Of a stretch of DNA of 64,000 nt, positions 34,901 through 46,947 are shown piece by piece. Made by a program: the position numbers and the translations under genes. Where the stretch lies: NCBI GenBank assembly GCA_030847615.1, contig JAUMIR010000004.1, positions 269,537,501-269,601,500 of the forward strand, given 5' to 3'. Every line of letters begins with the position of its first letter. Within the stretch, counting starts at the first letter, position 1. The notes below the pieces were generated by a model. That model was not told the origin of the DNA, ran no database searches, and was given only the letters and a program-made list of their open reading frames with translations. Source of the DNA: Gambelia wislizenii. Lineage: Eukaryota; Chordata; Lepidosauria; Squamata; Crotaphytidae.

Positions 34901-36729
34901 TGTTTATTTAGAAATAGCACTCCACGAGGCATAACAGGACCTAATCCCAGGTAAATATTCATTGGATTGTGGTTTTAGCTTAATGCTGGGGGTATTAATA
35001 ATTCCTTGCAAAAGTTCTCTAAATTTAACATGTGCATGCCTTAGATTCTAAGCCTTAGAGGCTACTTCCTTCCTTATCATCATGACAAGATGTCCCCAAA
35101 TGCCTTATGACTTCTTCCACACACATTCAGACAGACTTCACTTAGATTACAGGATGATGAAGGAAGATGCTGCAACCAATTTCCATGGTATCCTTCTCTG
35201 TTTATCTAACAGAAAATACTTTTCTAAGGAAATGAAAATATTTGAATATTTCTACTGTCAGTTTAGAGAAAAATTTAGACATAACAATTGTGATAATAAA
35301 TATTCTATAACATTTCAGACTTCTTGAGTCTCAGCATAAGGATGCATGAGAAGTGTTTCTGGATTAAAAAAAAAAAGCAGGGTGTCTAATTCAGTGTCTT
35401 GCTTTTCAGAGGCCAACAAGATGGTTTTGTGAAGTCCAAAAGCTGGGCTTGAAGGCAGTACTGACACTTATGGGGCTTGCAATAAAATGTTGCAGCGTTC
35501 AGAATATTGGCCCCTGTATACCATTCTCTCTCCATCACTCTGTTTTCTGTCTCACCATAGTTCTCAATAGTTACTCAGTATTACATGTCATAGAGTCCAA
35601 TTCCCTTACGGGTTTTCCTCCTGAACATACCTTAGTTAGCAATGTAGATGTGTTCCTGGGCATTACTTTGTTAATGGAAAATTTGGTGCCAGAGGCAGAA
35701 ATAACATGGAAAGAATAGAAATAGATTCCTGCACCAGAAAAAAGAAAAGAGCAGTTCAGCAGTAAACTTTTGTCACCATAAACTTTTTATTCAAAACTAA
35801 CAATATATACCTGTGAAATGAAACAATCAAAACAGGTAAACCTTTATAAGCAGGGAAAGACATTTTGAACCTTCAAGGCTTCTTCCAAAATGCACCCCGA
35901 AGAAATGGTACTTCTTCTGAAGGTGAAAATTCCACCTAGCCAGCATAGCTTATATCTTATTAGTTGTATACTTGATGAATTTGTCTAGTCAATTTTCAAA
36001 GCAAGTTAGTGACTATTGCCACATCTTACGGCAGTGAATTTTGTAAAACAATTATGTGTTTGAAAAAGTGTTTTTTATGTTTTGAACCTACTGCCAATGA
36101 CATCAGGATAAACACTTATTATCCACTGTCTCTATTTTTTTCTCTAGTCAGATCAGAATGCGTAAGACTTCATTCCTTTAATAAGAGGATTAGACCCCAC
36201 AATACTACAATCTGAAGGGAGCTGCTTATCTTCGTGTTGTTCCAAACATTAGAAAAGTTGATACTGTGCATTTTTACTACAGCTGGGAAATGGCTTTTTA
36301 AACAATCAATAAATGTACCTGGTTTCCATCAAAACCCTAGAAATCAAGAAAGATAATGTTAAAATGTGAATTGGAAAAATAAAGATTGAGACTACTGTTG
36401 AGCTTGAGAATACTGTTAAGTTTAGGATGATAGATTCTATTTCTATTTCATCTGAAATAGAAAGCTGTTCCAACCCTTGGTCCTTTTGGTCCAATGCTAA
36501 GTGGAAGTAGCCCTCCAGAGTTTTGGGCAGAATTCTTTCCAGTCCTACGTGGAACTGCTTGGGCATGAAACTGGTATCTTTTCTGTGCAAGTCGTGTGTT
36601 CTGCCAATGAGGTTCTCTCTCTTTCTGTCTCTGAAGCTACCAGTATCTGAAAACATCATGTCTCAGAGGCTGAAGAATAAGGATGGCTTCTTGAACACCA
36701 CTTAAGAGCTTTCTGTTGATATCACTACT
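31936..36729. other. Long unassigned AT-rich stretch
   Basis: No exon, structural RNA or well-defined repeat is recognised. At 34360-34430 'aaatgtgggatataaatgct', 'taaataaataaatt' looks like a decayed LINE/SINE terminus. Scattered frames of 60-120 codons have no domain or splice support. Confidence 0.4.
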
Positions 36730-36989
36730 AGTGTGGTCAATCTCTAGAATAAGAAAGGGACCAACACTTCTAGACACCCTGCCCTGCTAAATCTGTAAGG
36801 AAGGTTGGGAGCTATGAAGCACTCAGGATTTCAAAGGCATAAGGGAAAAGAGATTCAATCTGAATCTGAGCAACGGGTTAGATTCCACTTTAGGGCATAT
36901 TCTTTGATTGGCAGCAGCAGAGACATGATTGTGTCTGCTCAGTGTTGTCCAGCACAGATCTCCTAAATGGTAAGGAGCTTATTATATGC

Positions 36990-37115
36990 TAAACCCTATG
37001 CTATGCTTGAACCTTTGGAAGCCTGCTGTGACTTATTTACTAGGCACTTTGAGGATAAAGTGAATCACATATGTCTCAATACATTCCAGCTGGGATGTAG
37101 TTTATGGTCCCATCC
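36990..37115 (+). pseudogene. Possible LINE (L2-group) coding relic
   Basis: In one frame the sequence reads similar to 'ACCDLFTRHFEDKVNHICLN', followed by a Trp-containing segment. This is the type of segment found between endonuclease and RT in L2-like LINEs ('FADYFEEKVEKIR'). Surroundings are too decayed to delimit. Confidence 0.3.
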
Positions 37116-37720
37116 ACCCCGCCCTCGTCTGAAGTTTGGATGAATTCTTTGATTTTAATGTTCTGATATAAAGATACAGACTGGATGCTTAGAGAAATGA
37201 GGTGACCTTTTGCATACATTCTCCTTGCTGAAGGCTGATAACATCTTATTGGAGGATGGTCAATGAGTTGAATCAGGAGATAGTTAGCACCTCTACAGTG
37301 AGGATGTAGTCTGTATCTCCCTTAAAGAAGTGAGGCCACTTAGAAATAAAAACCTTAGTGATGTAAGTGGTTTTGCTTTGCTTTGCTTTGTTTTGAGAGC
37401 TGCTGGACAGTCTCAGATCTTCCTTTTCAGGGAAAATCTCAGTGCTCGTACAATTCCAGATACTCCTGGGGGACACTGAGTATACTTAGATCTAATTCAG
37501 TCTAGCTTCTTTACATTACAGTAATGTACATAAGAGGGTAGGGTGTGACAGAGTGGTGTATCACTACCACCATCTCTGAGTTGAGATTGGCTGTGGGACA
37601 CCCTTTGCTAAGGTGAGCTGTTAAGGTGAGCTGCCATCACCCAAGAATTAACTCTTAATTGTTTATAAGCTGAACACATTGGAATCTTAGTTTTCCCTTT
37701 TCTATAGAGATACAAGCTCC
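37116..37720. other. Unassigned sequence
   Basis: A TTTGC/TTTG run lies at about 37372-37392. Nothing else recognised. Confidence 0.35.
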
Positions 37721-38116
37721 AGGCTCATCTACATGAGCCAAGCTTTGTTGGCTCCCTGCCAGAGTATCCTGGCTGTGGATCAAGCCTGTTGTCCCCCCAT
37801 TTCCTCCACTGAACGGGGGAGGCATGTTGGCCTGTTGCCACAGCCACTGCAATTTCCCTTGCTGCCTTGGAAGGTGAGAAGGGGGGCCACAACATGTGAC
37901 CATGGCCCCTTGCATGTGACCAGCCTTGGTCACATGCTGTAGGATAGGCCCAATCAATTTTTCCCCCAGTGGTGATGGATTAAAAGAGGTATTATTTTAA
38001 AATGTTGTATTGGGCCCTACCCCACCTTCCCCTCCATCTGAGCCCTCATCGTTAGGACTGCAAGGCTCTTAAGACTGGGGCAAATTGGAGTATATCACCC
38101 ATCTAAACAAGCCCTC
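37721..38116 (-). mobile_element. Non-autonomous DNA transposon, diverged copy of the 11176 element
   Basis: Read on the minus strand it begins 'agggcttgtttagatgggtg', passes 'gagccttgcagtcctaacga' and 'acctcttttaatccatcacc', and ends 'ggctcatgtagatgagcct'. These blocks align in order with 11176-11839 but the copy is about 270 bp shorter. Confidence 0.7.
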
Positions 38117-39545
38117 CTTTTCCAGATGTTCTTTTTCACTCCCTTAAAACTAGGTTATTGTGTTTTCCAAGCATCCCTATGTATGAGTGAGGCCAATGTC
38201 AGAAAAAACAAAGTATTCAACCTCTCCAAAATGTCCCAAAAAATTCTGGGGAGAAAGGTGGGAAATAGTTCCATAGATAATTAAATAATCAACTCCAGAT
38301 TCTAATTCAGTATATTTACTGAAGGACCAAGCAAGAGAGAAGTTCAGAAACAGTTTCCTTAAAACACAATGAACTTAAGCCTGAGCTACCTAAAGTTGCC
38401 AGGATCCTAACAATAGCTCACTTTTTTAAAACACTCAGGTGGGGGAACCAATGAGACACATAGGGAGGTTAGAGACTGTGCTTCGATCCCTAAACAATTG
38501 TCTGGAAAATGGAATACTTCTTAGAAGAAAAAAGGTGGCCACCTCTGCTGTAGTCATTATTGAGCTGGTCTAACTTCTGATATTTCAAAATACTAAGAAA
38601 ATAGAAAATTTCTGAAGCAGTAAGCTGTATCAGATAAGAACAGCTAGAGGCCTGCTGAAATAAAATTGTCACTGCATCATTAAATAAAATATAAAGATGG
38701 AGTCAAGTAGGCCTCCCTTCAAAGGGTATTCAAGAGCCTTTCAGTCAAGGAAGATAACAGTCACCCATGTCTTTTCACCATACCTTTAAAGTCTGTCATG
38801 GTTCAGTTGGCAGTAATGTTCAGGCAGGTTCATATGCAGAAGACAGTTCTTAAGGTAATGTGATCACATCACTTTTAAGTTTTAACATTTGGCACCAGGG
38901 CTTTCACTTGAGCCTGGAGTAAAGATTGTTTACTACATGAGTCATATGTCTTGCTAGATAATGTTCAGCTAGCCACATATTGAACCAGTTGAAATATCTG
39001 AACTGTCTTCAACAACAGCCGCATGCAGAATATATTAAAATAATACAATTTAGATATAACTAGGACATGAATAACCAACGGCAGTTATGGTTCACATATG
39101 TACAGGCATAACTGAGCTCAGAGTTTGTGTGGAGGGCTGCTTTGGACTACAACTGTCAGAATCTCCAAATCAGCAAGGCTTGGCAGTTCTGGGAGTTACA
39201 ATCCAAAATGTGACTTCCCCAAGCTCTGGTTCAAAAAGCAAATTACACAAAGGAGATGTGGCATCACTGCATGGACTTTTTTCCTTATAAGTTGAAAGCA
39301 TTTTTTCCTTCATGAAAGAGGGGGGAAACCTTTTTTACCACTTATCCATTAACAGGATGAAGGGAGCTGGATAAAATTGATTTGACAGCTAGAGACATCC
39401 CACAGATATGTGACTTCCATGCCCTTTAGCAAGTCCAATGTGAACTAAATCAACTGTTCACACATGCTGTTTTCCCTCCAGTGTGGTTCATAGATTTTCC
39501 TAGACTGATGATGTGAGGCACATAACAACAGGACTTACAGGTGTA
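38117..39545. other. Mostly unassigned sequence with a hAT-like relic
   Basis: At about 39115-39230, 'tttggactacaactgtcaga' and 'cagttctgggagttacaatc' are the two halves of the common sauropsid hAT palindrome. No gene is recognised elsewhere. Confidence 0.45.
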
Positions 39546-40486
39546 GGTTGAGTATTCCTTATCCAGAATTCCAAAATCTGAAATACTCCAAAATCTGACA
39601 CATTTGGAGCAACAACACACAGCAATAGAAATAGCATTGATATTTCTATACCGCTTATCAGTTCCAAAGCATTCTCTGAGTGGTTTACAATGTGTGTTAG
39701 CTAATTGCCCCCACAAGCTGGGTATTCATTTTACTGACCTAAGGAAGGATGGAAGGCTGAGTCAAACTTGGAGCCCTCTGGGATCAGACTCATAACACTG
39801 TGGCTTGCAGTACTGGCATTTAACCAGGGCTTCCTTCTCAATACCTGTACTGTATTTGTGAGGCTGAAGAAAGACACTTCCTGAGAAAGATGTAAGATCC
39901 GTAATATGGAATCCACACCTCCTCCCATTTCACGGATCCTTACGTCCCTCTCCAGCTGAAAACATGAGCAGGAGTGCCACAGCCACCAACTCAAAGGCAG
40001 AAGCAGGTGGTGGCAGCCCTGGTGCTGCCACTGTTGGGAGCTGGTTGCAATTACTGGGTTCCCATTTGCAGAAGACTTGGGCAGGAAAGGCACTGACTGG
40101 GATTCATGCTTTGGCAGTGGAAGGGGAGGGGAAGGAGAGTGGGTGATTTTAAAAAAAAATGGTGTGGAGCTCTCCTCCAGATGAAGACTGGAGAAAGTAG
40201 TCAGCAGCCACAGCTGCTGCATCCCATTCTAGACCACTGTGTTCACTGCTTGTGCAAAGTTTGGTTGTGAACTTGGCCATGCCATCTCCCTCCTTCCCAA
40301 TCCTCTCCTCTCACCACAGTCAAGGGAGCATGAAGTATGCATGCTTGGCACCTGGCACCTCTGCTGCTATTCTACACCATTTTATATACAGGTACCTGTA
40401 CTGTATTCCAAAAAATCTGGGTGGGGGGATCTGAAATACAGAACACCTCTGGTCCCAAGCATTTCAGATAAAGAATGTTCAACCTG
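39546..40486. mobile_element. Tigger7/MER44-like DNA transposon, interrupted by a SINE
   Basis: The left end GGTTGAGTATTCCTTATCCA at 39546 and the inverted right end GGTTGAACATTCTTTATCTG (complement, from 40485) are related termini. The inner parts carry 'ttccaaaatctgaaatactc' and 'ttgggaccagaggtgttctg'. TA dinucleotides flank it (39544-39545, 40487-40488). The terminus resembles mammalian Tigger7/MER44 from memory. A SINE occupies 39635-39832. No transposase is seen; the intervening 39850-40380 is unassigned. Confidence 0.7.
39635..39832 (-). repeat. tRNA-derived SINE, second family
   Basis: On the minus strand: 'ccctggttaaatgccagtac', 'tgcaagccacagtgttatga', 'ccagagggctccaagtttga'. It matches 21885-22140 with the A box partly lost. 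Confidence 0.8.
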
Positions 40487-40705
40487 TAATTTCATATAAC
40501 CTCAGTTGAAGAGCGGCCTAGATTGAGTTGCTATACCCAACTAGAGTAAAACTGCTGAATTAACTGAAATTATCTAAGTATTAATTTATCACATTCTTAC
40601 TGATTTACTAAATTCTTATTGATTCAGTGGGACTTCCCAAATTGGGACCAATAACTGGATTTATGCAAGAGACCATTCTTGCTTAACATTTGTTTCACAA
40701 ATTCT

Positions 40706-40733
40706 CTCTCTCTTTCTCTCTCTCTCTCTCTGG
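40706..40733. repeat. (TC)n microsatellite at the LINE 3' end
   Basis: A CT-rich run immediately beside the 3' end of the minus-strand LINE fragment. The same CT-rich terminus occurs in the other copies (3160-3175 as AG, 60130-60160). Confidence 0.85.
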
Positions 40734-40734
40734 C

Positions 40735-41222
40735 TTTTCTTCACAGAGGAAGATTCAGAAAGGACTCATCCCGTGCTTTCTGCAAGCACTGATGACTAAA
40801 AAGGCCAATCCGAGATAAACAAGTCTGGTTGTAGAAAGCACAGCAGAAGGTCTCCTTGGGTGATGTTTCCAGGTTGTGATTCTTTCTGCGTTGTCGTTTC
40901 TCTTCAAGACTTGTTCGGCATGAGCTCTCAAATAAGGCTGCAGTATTGTGGATAGTGTATCTCCATGCCTCCTGATGTGAGACCAGGGTGGACCATTGTT
41001 GGTGATCAATTTGGCCAAGCTTGAGATGTTACTTCAGGAAGTCCTTGTATCGTTTTTTGGAGCGCCCCTCTTATGCTGACCCATGGTGAGTTCACCATAG
41101 AGTACTATTTTTGGGAGATGATGGTCCTCCATCCTAGAAACGTGCCCTGCCCAGCACAGCTGTATTCTCAATATCATGGCCTCAATGCTGGTGATCCCTG
41201 CTTGCTCAAGGACAGCAACATC
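40735..41222 (-). mobile_element. APE-type LINE, 5'-truncated 3' fragment
   Basis: This is the minus-strand counterpart of 2510-3170. The frame 41225-41034 encodes 'VAVLEQAGITSIEAMILRIQ', 'LCWAGHVSRMEDHHLPKIVL' and GELTMGQHKR; a second frame (41018-40755) carries the H/Q/W segment and the cysteine-containing terminus. The 5' break is near 41222. The copy is dead. Confidence 0.88.
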
Positions 41223-42279
41223 CACAGCATATAAAACAACATTTTTCTTGCCATTTGCACAAGAATTACCCCCATAATCTTGTTTGTATTTGCTGCAGAT
41301 GTACTCCCCTCAAGCCAATGGAATGAAGACTGTGCACTGAGTATTTGATCTGTGCAAAAACATTAGGCATGAAGCACTCACAGTCCACTGTATAATAAAT
41401 ACTGGGTAAGAATGGCATATAGTCTAAGCCTCCACTTTAAATACCTTTTCCTTTTTTTAAAAAAAATGGACCTAAGAGTCTCAGAGCTTTTAAAGATTTA
41501 TTTTCTGTTATTGTGTAAAGCTTTATCTCTGCTTAGAGCATTTGGGCCTGCATCTTCTGTGTATATTTCAAAAAATGACACACAGACAGCACCTGGGAGA
41601 AGGAGGCTGCTCTCCTAATCCCAGACAGTTCTGATGAGTCAAAATCCTATTTTCAGGCCCTATCTGGCAGTAGTCACAAAGTAATCCCCAATTAATCTGC
41701 TAAAAGAAAAAAAGAATCAGAAAGAAAGAATCTCAGGGTAAACTTTACTGCAAAAGTGCGCAAAAGAACAACAAAGAGATGCCAAATCCCACCAAATGAC
41801 AATGCAATCTAGTTAGGAAATAAATACAGAATATAGGCACCAAGATCGTAAATCAGTTACTGCAAATCATTCAAATGCAATGGCAGTAAACTGGGGGGCT
41901 GTCAAATGTATTTATGAAATAAACCTTTTCTTCTTGTACATTGCAACTATCTGCCATATTATTTCTCTCCTCCACAAATTAAGCCATGGGTTTGTCATCT
42001 CACAAGAATCTACAGCTTGCACTATTTGCCCTAGGATCCTATTATTATAGGACAGCATGGGAATCCTGTGGACGGAAGGCTGCATATAGCCCCAGGGTCT
42101 TTAGTGAAACCTCAACAAACTCCTAACCTCCCCAATGCCTGCTTGGGGCAGGGTACGCAAAAAGTGGACATATTGTCTTCTCAAAGCCTCGGGGAATAGT
42201 TGTTTTCCTTTAATTTTTATTTATTGTATTTTATACAATAAATTGTATCTCTCCATTGACGCCCCCTTCTTGTGGGAGA
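41223..42279. other. Unassigned sequence
   Basis: No gene or repeat recognised. Confidence 0.4.
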
Positions 42280-43274
42280 GAGGCTTGCATACCCTAATGA
42301 AGTTTTGAGCTATGCTGGCAGTGGCATCATAGCCACCGGTAGGGTCTCACATGCCAGACAGGTCAAAACCGAAGGGTCTGACAAAGAGCGTCAAAGGGCA
42401 GGATGGGCTCTCTAGCCTTATGGCAATCATCCTAAGAGAAGGAAAATTCTAATCCCAAAGCCGGGCAGATGGTGTTCGTCCAACCCTGTAAGGGTTGGAC
42501 AACCATCTAAGAGAAGGAAACTCTAATCAAACCTATGACCTGAGGACCTCATTGCTACCGCACATGCTTGCAAGGTCACAGCATATGAACCTTTGGTTTA
42601 AAGGGTGAGGCCAGTTCTGTGCACACTGCACTCCACCAGAAAAAATCCATTGCACAGGCTCAAAGGATAAATCCAATTCTGAAAAAGCTCTGTAGCGATA
42701 GGCGAGGGACGAAACGGCAGCTGTAAAGATGCACTGGAAGCTGCAGACCCAACCCTGCATGCAGGCAGCTCAGGCCTTTGGTCGCTTGAGGCTGACCCGA
42801 GAGATGACAGTCTTGTTCGGCAGCATCCTGAACGACCAAGCAGCCTTTTTAAAGGAGAGCACTGCCTGCTCCATATGGAGAGGGGCCTAGAAAAGGTGAC
42901 CTAATGAAAGCTCATCCCCATCTACCTGGTTGGCTAGCCGCGGCCAACGGGCACCTTCCAATGCGGTCGATCAAAGGCAAAGAAACAAAGACACACACCG
43001 GCCCCCAAAGGTGAAAATAAACTGATGCTTGCATGCTGGAACATCAGAACCATGCAAGACTCTGCAGATGGTGGATGGCCTGAACATCACTCTGCTCTAA
43101 TAGCCCGTAAATTATCATGACTTAATATTGACATCACTGCTCTTAGTGAAGTTTGTCTCCATAAGGAAGGCAGCCTTAAAGAACATGGCGCCGGCTACAC
43201 ACTTTACTGGTCTGGTAAACCTAAAACTGAAAAACATCTTTCAGGAGTAGGCTTTATAATTAAAAAAAACTCCA

Positions 43275-44075
43275 TTGCCTCCAAACTTGAAACATTGCCA
43301 ACAGGACACTGATCACATTATTTCCTTACGCCTCCCACATGTTGTTCTCTTCAGTATATATGCCCCAACTATGCAAGCTGACCCTGTAGAGAAAGATAAA
43401 TTCTACACAGACCTACGCCACCTCATACAAAAAGTCCCTGTAGAAGATAAAATTATTATCCTTGGTGATTTCAATGACAGAGTAGGAAAGAACTCCAAAG
43501 CCTGGAAAGGTGTCTTAGGCAAGCATGGTGTTGGAAATTGCAATGATAACGGACGCCTCTTGCTAGAGTTCTGTGCAGAACAACAGCTGACTATTACAAA
43601 CACTATCTTTCAGCAGAAGACAACCTGGATGCATCCCCAATCCAAACACTGGCACCTCATGGACTATGTTCTAGTTTGCCAGAGGAACATTTGCGATGTC
43701 CATCATACTCAAGTGATGTCCAGTGCAGAATGCCAAAATGATCATCGCCTTGTCGGATGTAAACTAAATCTTCATCTTAAGCTCAAACCTAAGAGGGGTG
43801 GCATCTTAAAGAGGAGACTCCAAGTCAACAATCTTCAACAAGCTACCATGAGAGACAACTTCCAGCCAAATCTGCAAACAAAACTTGAAGACTACCCTAC
43901 AGATCCTTCTCCTACTGTGCTTTGGCAACATATCAAAAACAATATCCTCCAGTCTGCGGAAGAATCCCTAGGGTTCTCCCACAAGAAAAATCAAGACTGG
44001 TTTGATGAAAACAACCAAGAGATCCAGGAGCTGTTGGCAAAGAAGAGAACTGCTCACCAGGCATACCTTGCCTAG
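43275..44075 (+). pseudogene. LINE endonuclease domain (APE/EEP fold), part of broken ORF
   Basis: About 266 codons stay open. Visible motifs are FSIYAPTMQ, the catalytic IIILGDFNDRVG (Asp/Asn pair of the EEP fold), WMHPQSKHWHLMDYVLV with the metal-site Asp, and NDHRLVGCKL with the Asp-His pair. The rest is a linker rich in Gln/Lys leading to the RT. Upstream coding sequence exists in another frame (43024-43270), so the ORF has lost its true start by frameshift in an A run near 43262. It ends at a TAG inside the linker where the copy at 62152-62805 is open. Confidence 0.88.
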
Positions 44076-44393
44076 CCAACTTGCCATGTAAGAAAAGCAG
44101 CTTTCCGTCTCACATGTAGTAAACTTCAACAAAAACTCCTAGACATTCAAAACAAGTGGTGGATCAATATAGGAGAAAAGACACAATGCTGTGCAGATCT
44201 AGGTGATCTTAAAGGATTTTACCAAGCACTTAAAGCAGTGTTTGGACCTACTTATCAGGTCCAAAGCTCCTTATACAGTACAGATGGTCAAACATTAATT
44301 ACTGATAAAGCCTCCATCCTGAATCGATGGGCTGAACATTTTGAAAGTCTCTTCAGTGCCACCTGAGTAGTCCAAGGCTCAGCTATCCAACAT

Positions 44394-44805
44394 ATGATAC
44401 AAAAAATGATGAAAAATGAATTGGACATAGCTCCCACTTTGGAAGAAAACCTTAAGGCCATACAGCAGATGAAAAACAGCAAGGCAGCTGGGACTGATGG
44501 AATCCCACCTGAAGTTTGGAAAAATAGAGGTCATGTACTCCACAATAAATTCCACAAACTCCTTGTGAATTGCTGGGGGAAAGGGGAACTGCCATCAGAT
44601 CTCTGAGATGCAGTGATCATCACTCTGTACAAGAAAAATGGAGCAAAATCCGATAGCTCTAAGTATCAAGGTATAACACTGCTCTCTATTGCTGGAAAAA
44701 TCCTTGCAAGGATACTCCTGAAGAGATTAGTACCTGCTATTGCAGAAGAACTTCTTCCTGAAAGCCAATGTGGATTCAGAGCCAATAGGAGTACTACAGA
44801 TACCG
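44394..44805 (+). pseudogene. LINE reverse transcriptase N-terminal part, broken
   Basis: Frames 44394-44606 and 44613-44805 are separated by a TGA at 44604-44606. They show KNSKAAGTDGIPPEVWK (RT region 0/1), DAVIITLYKKNGAKSDSSKY and AGKILARILLKRLVPAIAEE followed by LLPESQCGFRANRSTTD (RT region 2). The catalytic palm is missing because the sequence breaks into the insert at 44806. Confidence 0.88.
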
Positions 44806-45338
44806 TATGTTCCTGCGTATAAAACTGCTTTTTAACACTTGAAAATCTTCTCAAAAGTGGGGAATCATCTTATACGCCCAGCAGATTTTTTCCCCTGCTG
44901 TGAGAATGACTGCCTTGTCTTTGAAGTGTTAAATTGCCTGGGCAGTTTTCCCAGCAGATCCTTCCCCCTGCTGTAAGAATGCCTGCTTTGCCTTTGAAGT
45001 GTTAAATTGCCCTCCATTTAGCTCAGGAGAGAAGAAAAGCAGTCCTAAAATTATCTCTTTTTTTAGCACAAGTTAGCCTAAAATTAGAATTTCTGGATTC
45101 AAACTTATCGTTTTCATCAAGTTTTGTCTATGGTGAAATTCTCTTATCTGAATAAAAGCTTCTGGCAGAGTTAAGTCATTCTTTAATTGCAAGGTATTTA
45201 TTATGGGATTGTATTTTGGTAAACTTGTCAGGAAGATTCCCATTTGCATAGCTCTGAGGATTTCCTCTCCAGGAGTTTGCAAGTCTGCCCATGTGGCTCT
45301 AAAATCATTAATGTGCTCATTCAATAATTTGGGATTCG
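44806..45338. mobile_element. Foreign segment replacing the LINE RT core
   Basis: The left part (44806-45070) carries 'gcgtataaaactgcttttta' and 'atcttatacgcccagcagat', then two tandem ~60-bp blocks (44878-44938 and 44953-45012, period about 75) sharing 'ctttgaagtgttaaattgcc'. The right part holds the copia gag relic. About 670 bp of LINE relative to the other copy are gone, so this is a replacement and not a simple insertion. Confidence 0.65.
45073..45324 (-). pseudogene. Ty1/copia-type gag fragment (UBN2-like)
   Basis: The 83-codon frame reads HINDFRATWADLQTPGEEIL, then a hydrophobic MGIFLTSLPKYNPIINTLQL and LTLPEAFIQIREFHHRQ. This is the pattern of the copia-type gag domain: 'F..L...L...G..i......lL.sLP..y...i..l.....lTl.e....l...E.r'. 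No zinc knuckle, protease, integrase or LTR is visible beside it. Family assignment is from motif memory. Confidence 0.65.
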
Positions 45339-45690
45339 ATGGGAAGCATCATCTCCTCAGATGCCAAGAGATCGATCACAGATTAACAAAGGCATATAGC
45401 GCATTTGGAAGACTTCACAAAAGAGTCTGGAGTAATAAACACCTGAGGTGAAGCACAATAATCAGTGTGTCTAGAGCCATTTTACTGTCTGTTCTCCTTT
45501 ATGGATCTGAAACATGGGTCACCTATCGCCACCACCTACGACTCCTCGAACGCTTTCATCAGCGCTGTATACGCACAATCCTAAATATACACTGGACTGA
45601 CTATGTGACGAATGTTGCTGTCCTTGAGCAAGCAAGGATCACCAGCATTGGTGAACTCGCCATGGGTCAGCATAGGTACAAAACACATGG

Positions 45691-46326
45691 TGCAAGCTTT
45701 CAAAGCTCTACTGGCTTCTTTTTCAGACAGAATATGTTAAAAAATAAATAAAGAAAAGTGACAGTGTTGAAGTCACAGGCCTAACATGTTGTCTCAGATG
45801 TTTGTTATGTTGTTGTTCAGGTAAAGGATCTTATATAAGCAGAGGCCGTGCCTACTTTTTGGCCATGTAGTAGCTGAGACAAACGACAGTAAAATTTAAT
45901 GCCTTTTGCAGCAATAAGACAAGCAACCTCTCTTGGTATCCAGGATGTCTCTGTCCCTTTGTGAAGCCAGAGTCTCCTTTGTAAGGCAGAGATAATTGGA
46001 TTTCTCAAGAAGTCTCTGTACTGCTACATGTGGAAAAAATGTGTAGTCCTGTATAGGTAAAACTAAGCCAATTATAGTCCAAAAGAGAAGTTTACTTTTG
46101 TTGGAGGTAGAAACCTCAGAGAGTTTATTCCCACTCCATGAGCATGAGACTTCTTCACCATTGTGGATAAGCCATACCAGGAATAAAAGGAATGGAATTG
46201 GTGTCCTCCTCTCCAATAAGTGCTTAGGGGATGGTTAACCCTTGATGCATGGTAGTCTGGTAGCAGGATGAAATGAGTCTTGAACAATAGGGATTCTTCC
46301 GTTATTCCTTTCCTCTCTCAGTCTTG
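45691..46326. other. Unassigned sequence with a 106-codon minus-strand frame
   Basis: The minus frame 46216-45896 starts with a hydrophobic leader-like stretch and contains several Cys. It continues with no recognised domain. It could be a relic of a retroelement, but nothing else around supports it. Confidence 0.3.
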
Positions 46327-46941
46327 GGAGGTTATCAGATGAGCATCTAAAAACATTTTTGTCCCACTATATTTAAAAATGTAAGTGCCCTGGCATAATA
46401 ATCCTTTTTATCACATGTTGCTGTAATAATGAGAAAACATTATCTGAATTATGAGAGCACAACCGTTAGTGCAGTTTACTTCTGCATTCCCCAGGGCACA
46501 TGATCTTGACAGTTCTTGCAAGAAGACAGAAGCATGCTTAAAAGTCTAAAAACACCAAAATTAACAAAGAAGACAAACACACAAGCACTGAAATACACTT
46601 AAAAATTTACCAGCAAAATGTGGAGATTCATAAAAAGAGCATCCCGTACCTAGTTTTCATGTTCTCACCCTGAAGTGTTCTGGCAGGGACCGCCCATTGA
46701 TGCTGTATTCATGAGAGCATAATGGGACATGGTTTCAAATGCAGGCGATACCATGAAAACCTCATTGGCAATCAGTTAACAGCTTGGCTCATTAATAAAA
46801 AGAATGCCTTTTTCACAGGAATGGAATGCTTGGAGAGCACAAGGGGACAACATTGTGCGATAGGAAAGCCCTTTCACAGTATTGCTAGTCGATTGCGGAA
46901 TAAAGAGACCACACACATAAGCTGGGGTGAAATAAAGTGTT

Positions 46942-46947
46942 TTTATT
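46942..46947 (-). terminator. Polyadenylation signal of the Ngaro element
   Basis: AATAAA on the minus strand at 46947-46942, about 395 bp after the SGNH stop and about 55 bp before the element's 3' boundary. Confidence 0.55.

Larger units (their letters stand above)
42280..45690 (+). mobile_element. APE-type LINE, near full-length but broken, interrupted copy
   Basis: It holds a 5' region of about 0.7 kb (part of it, 42645-42800, is shared with 62945-63080), an apurinic endonuclease-like domain, the reverse-transcriptase N-terminal part, a foreign insert with loss of the central RT (44806-45338), and the post-RT region (45339-45690). The protein appears to begin near 43024 with MLACWNIRTMQ, typical for the first endonuclease motif (W-N-x-R-T). 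Several frameshifts and stops make it inactive. The 3' end is lost: after 45690 the sequence leaves the family. I place it among RTE-like/CFDP2-like LINEs; clade uncertain. Confidence 0.88.

Noticed and set aside
45896..46216. Minus-strand frame with hydrophobic leader and cysteines, possibly an envelope-type relic
   Set aside because: No neighbouring LTR, pol or second diagnostic motif; too little to name.
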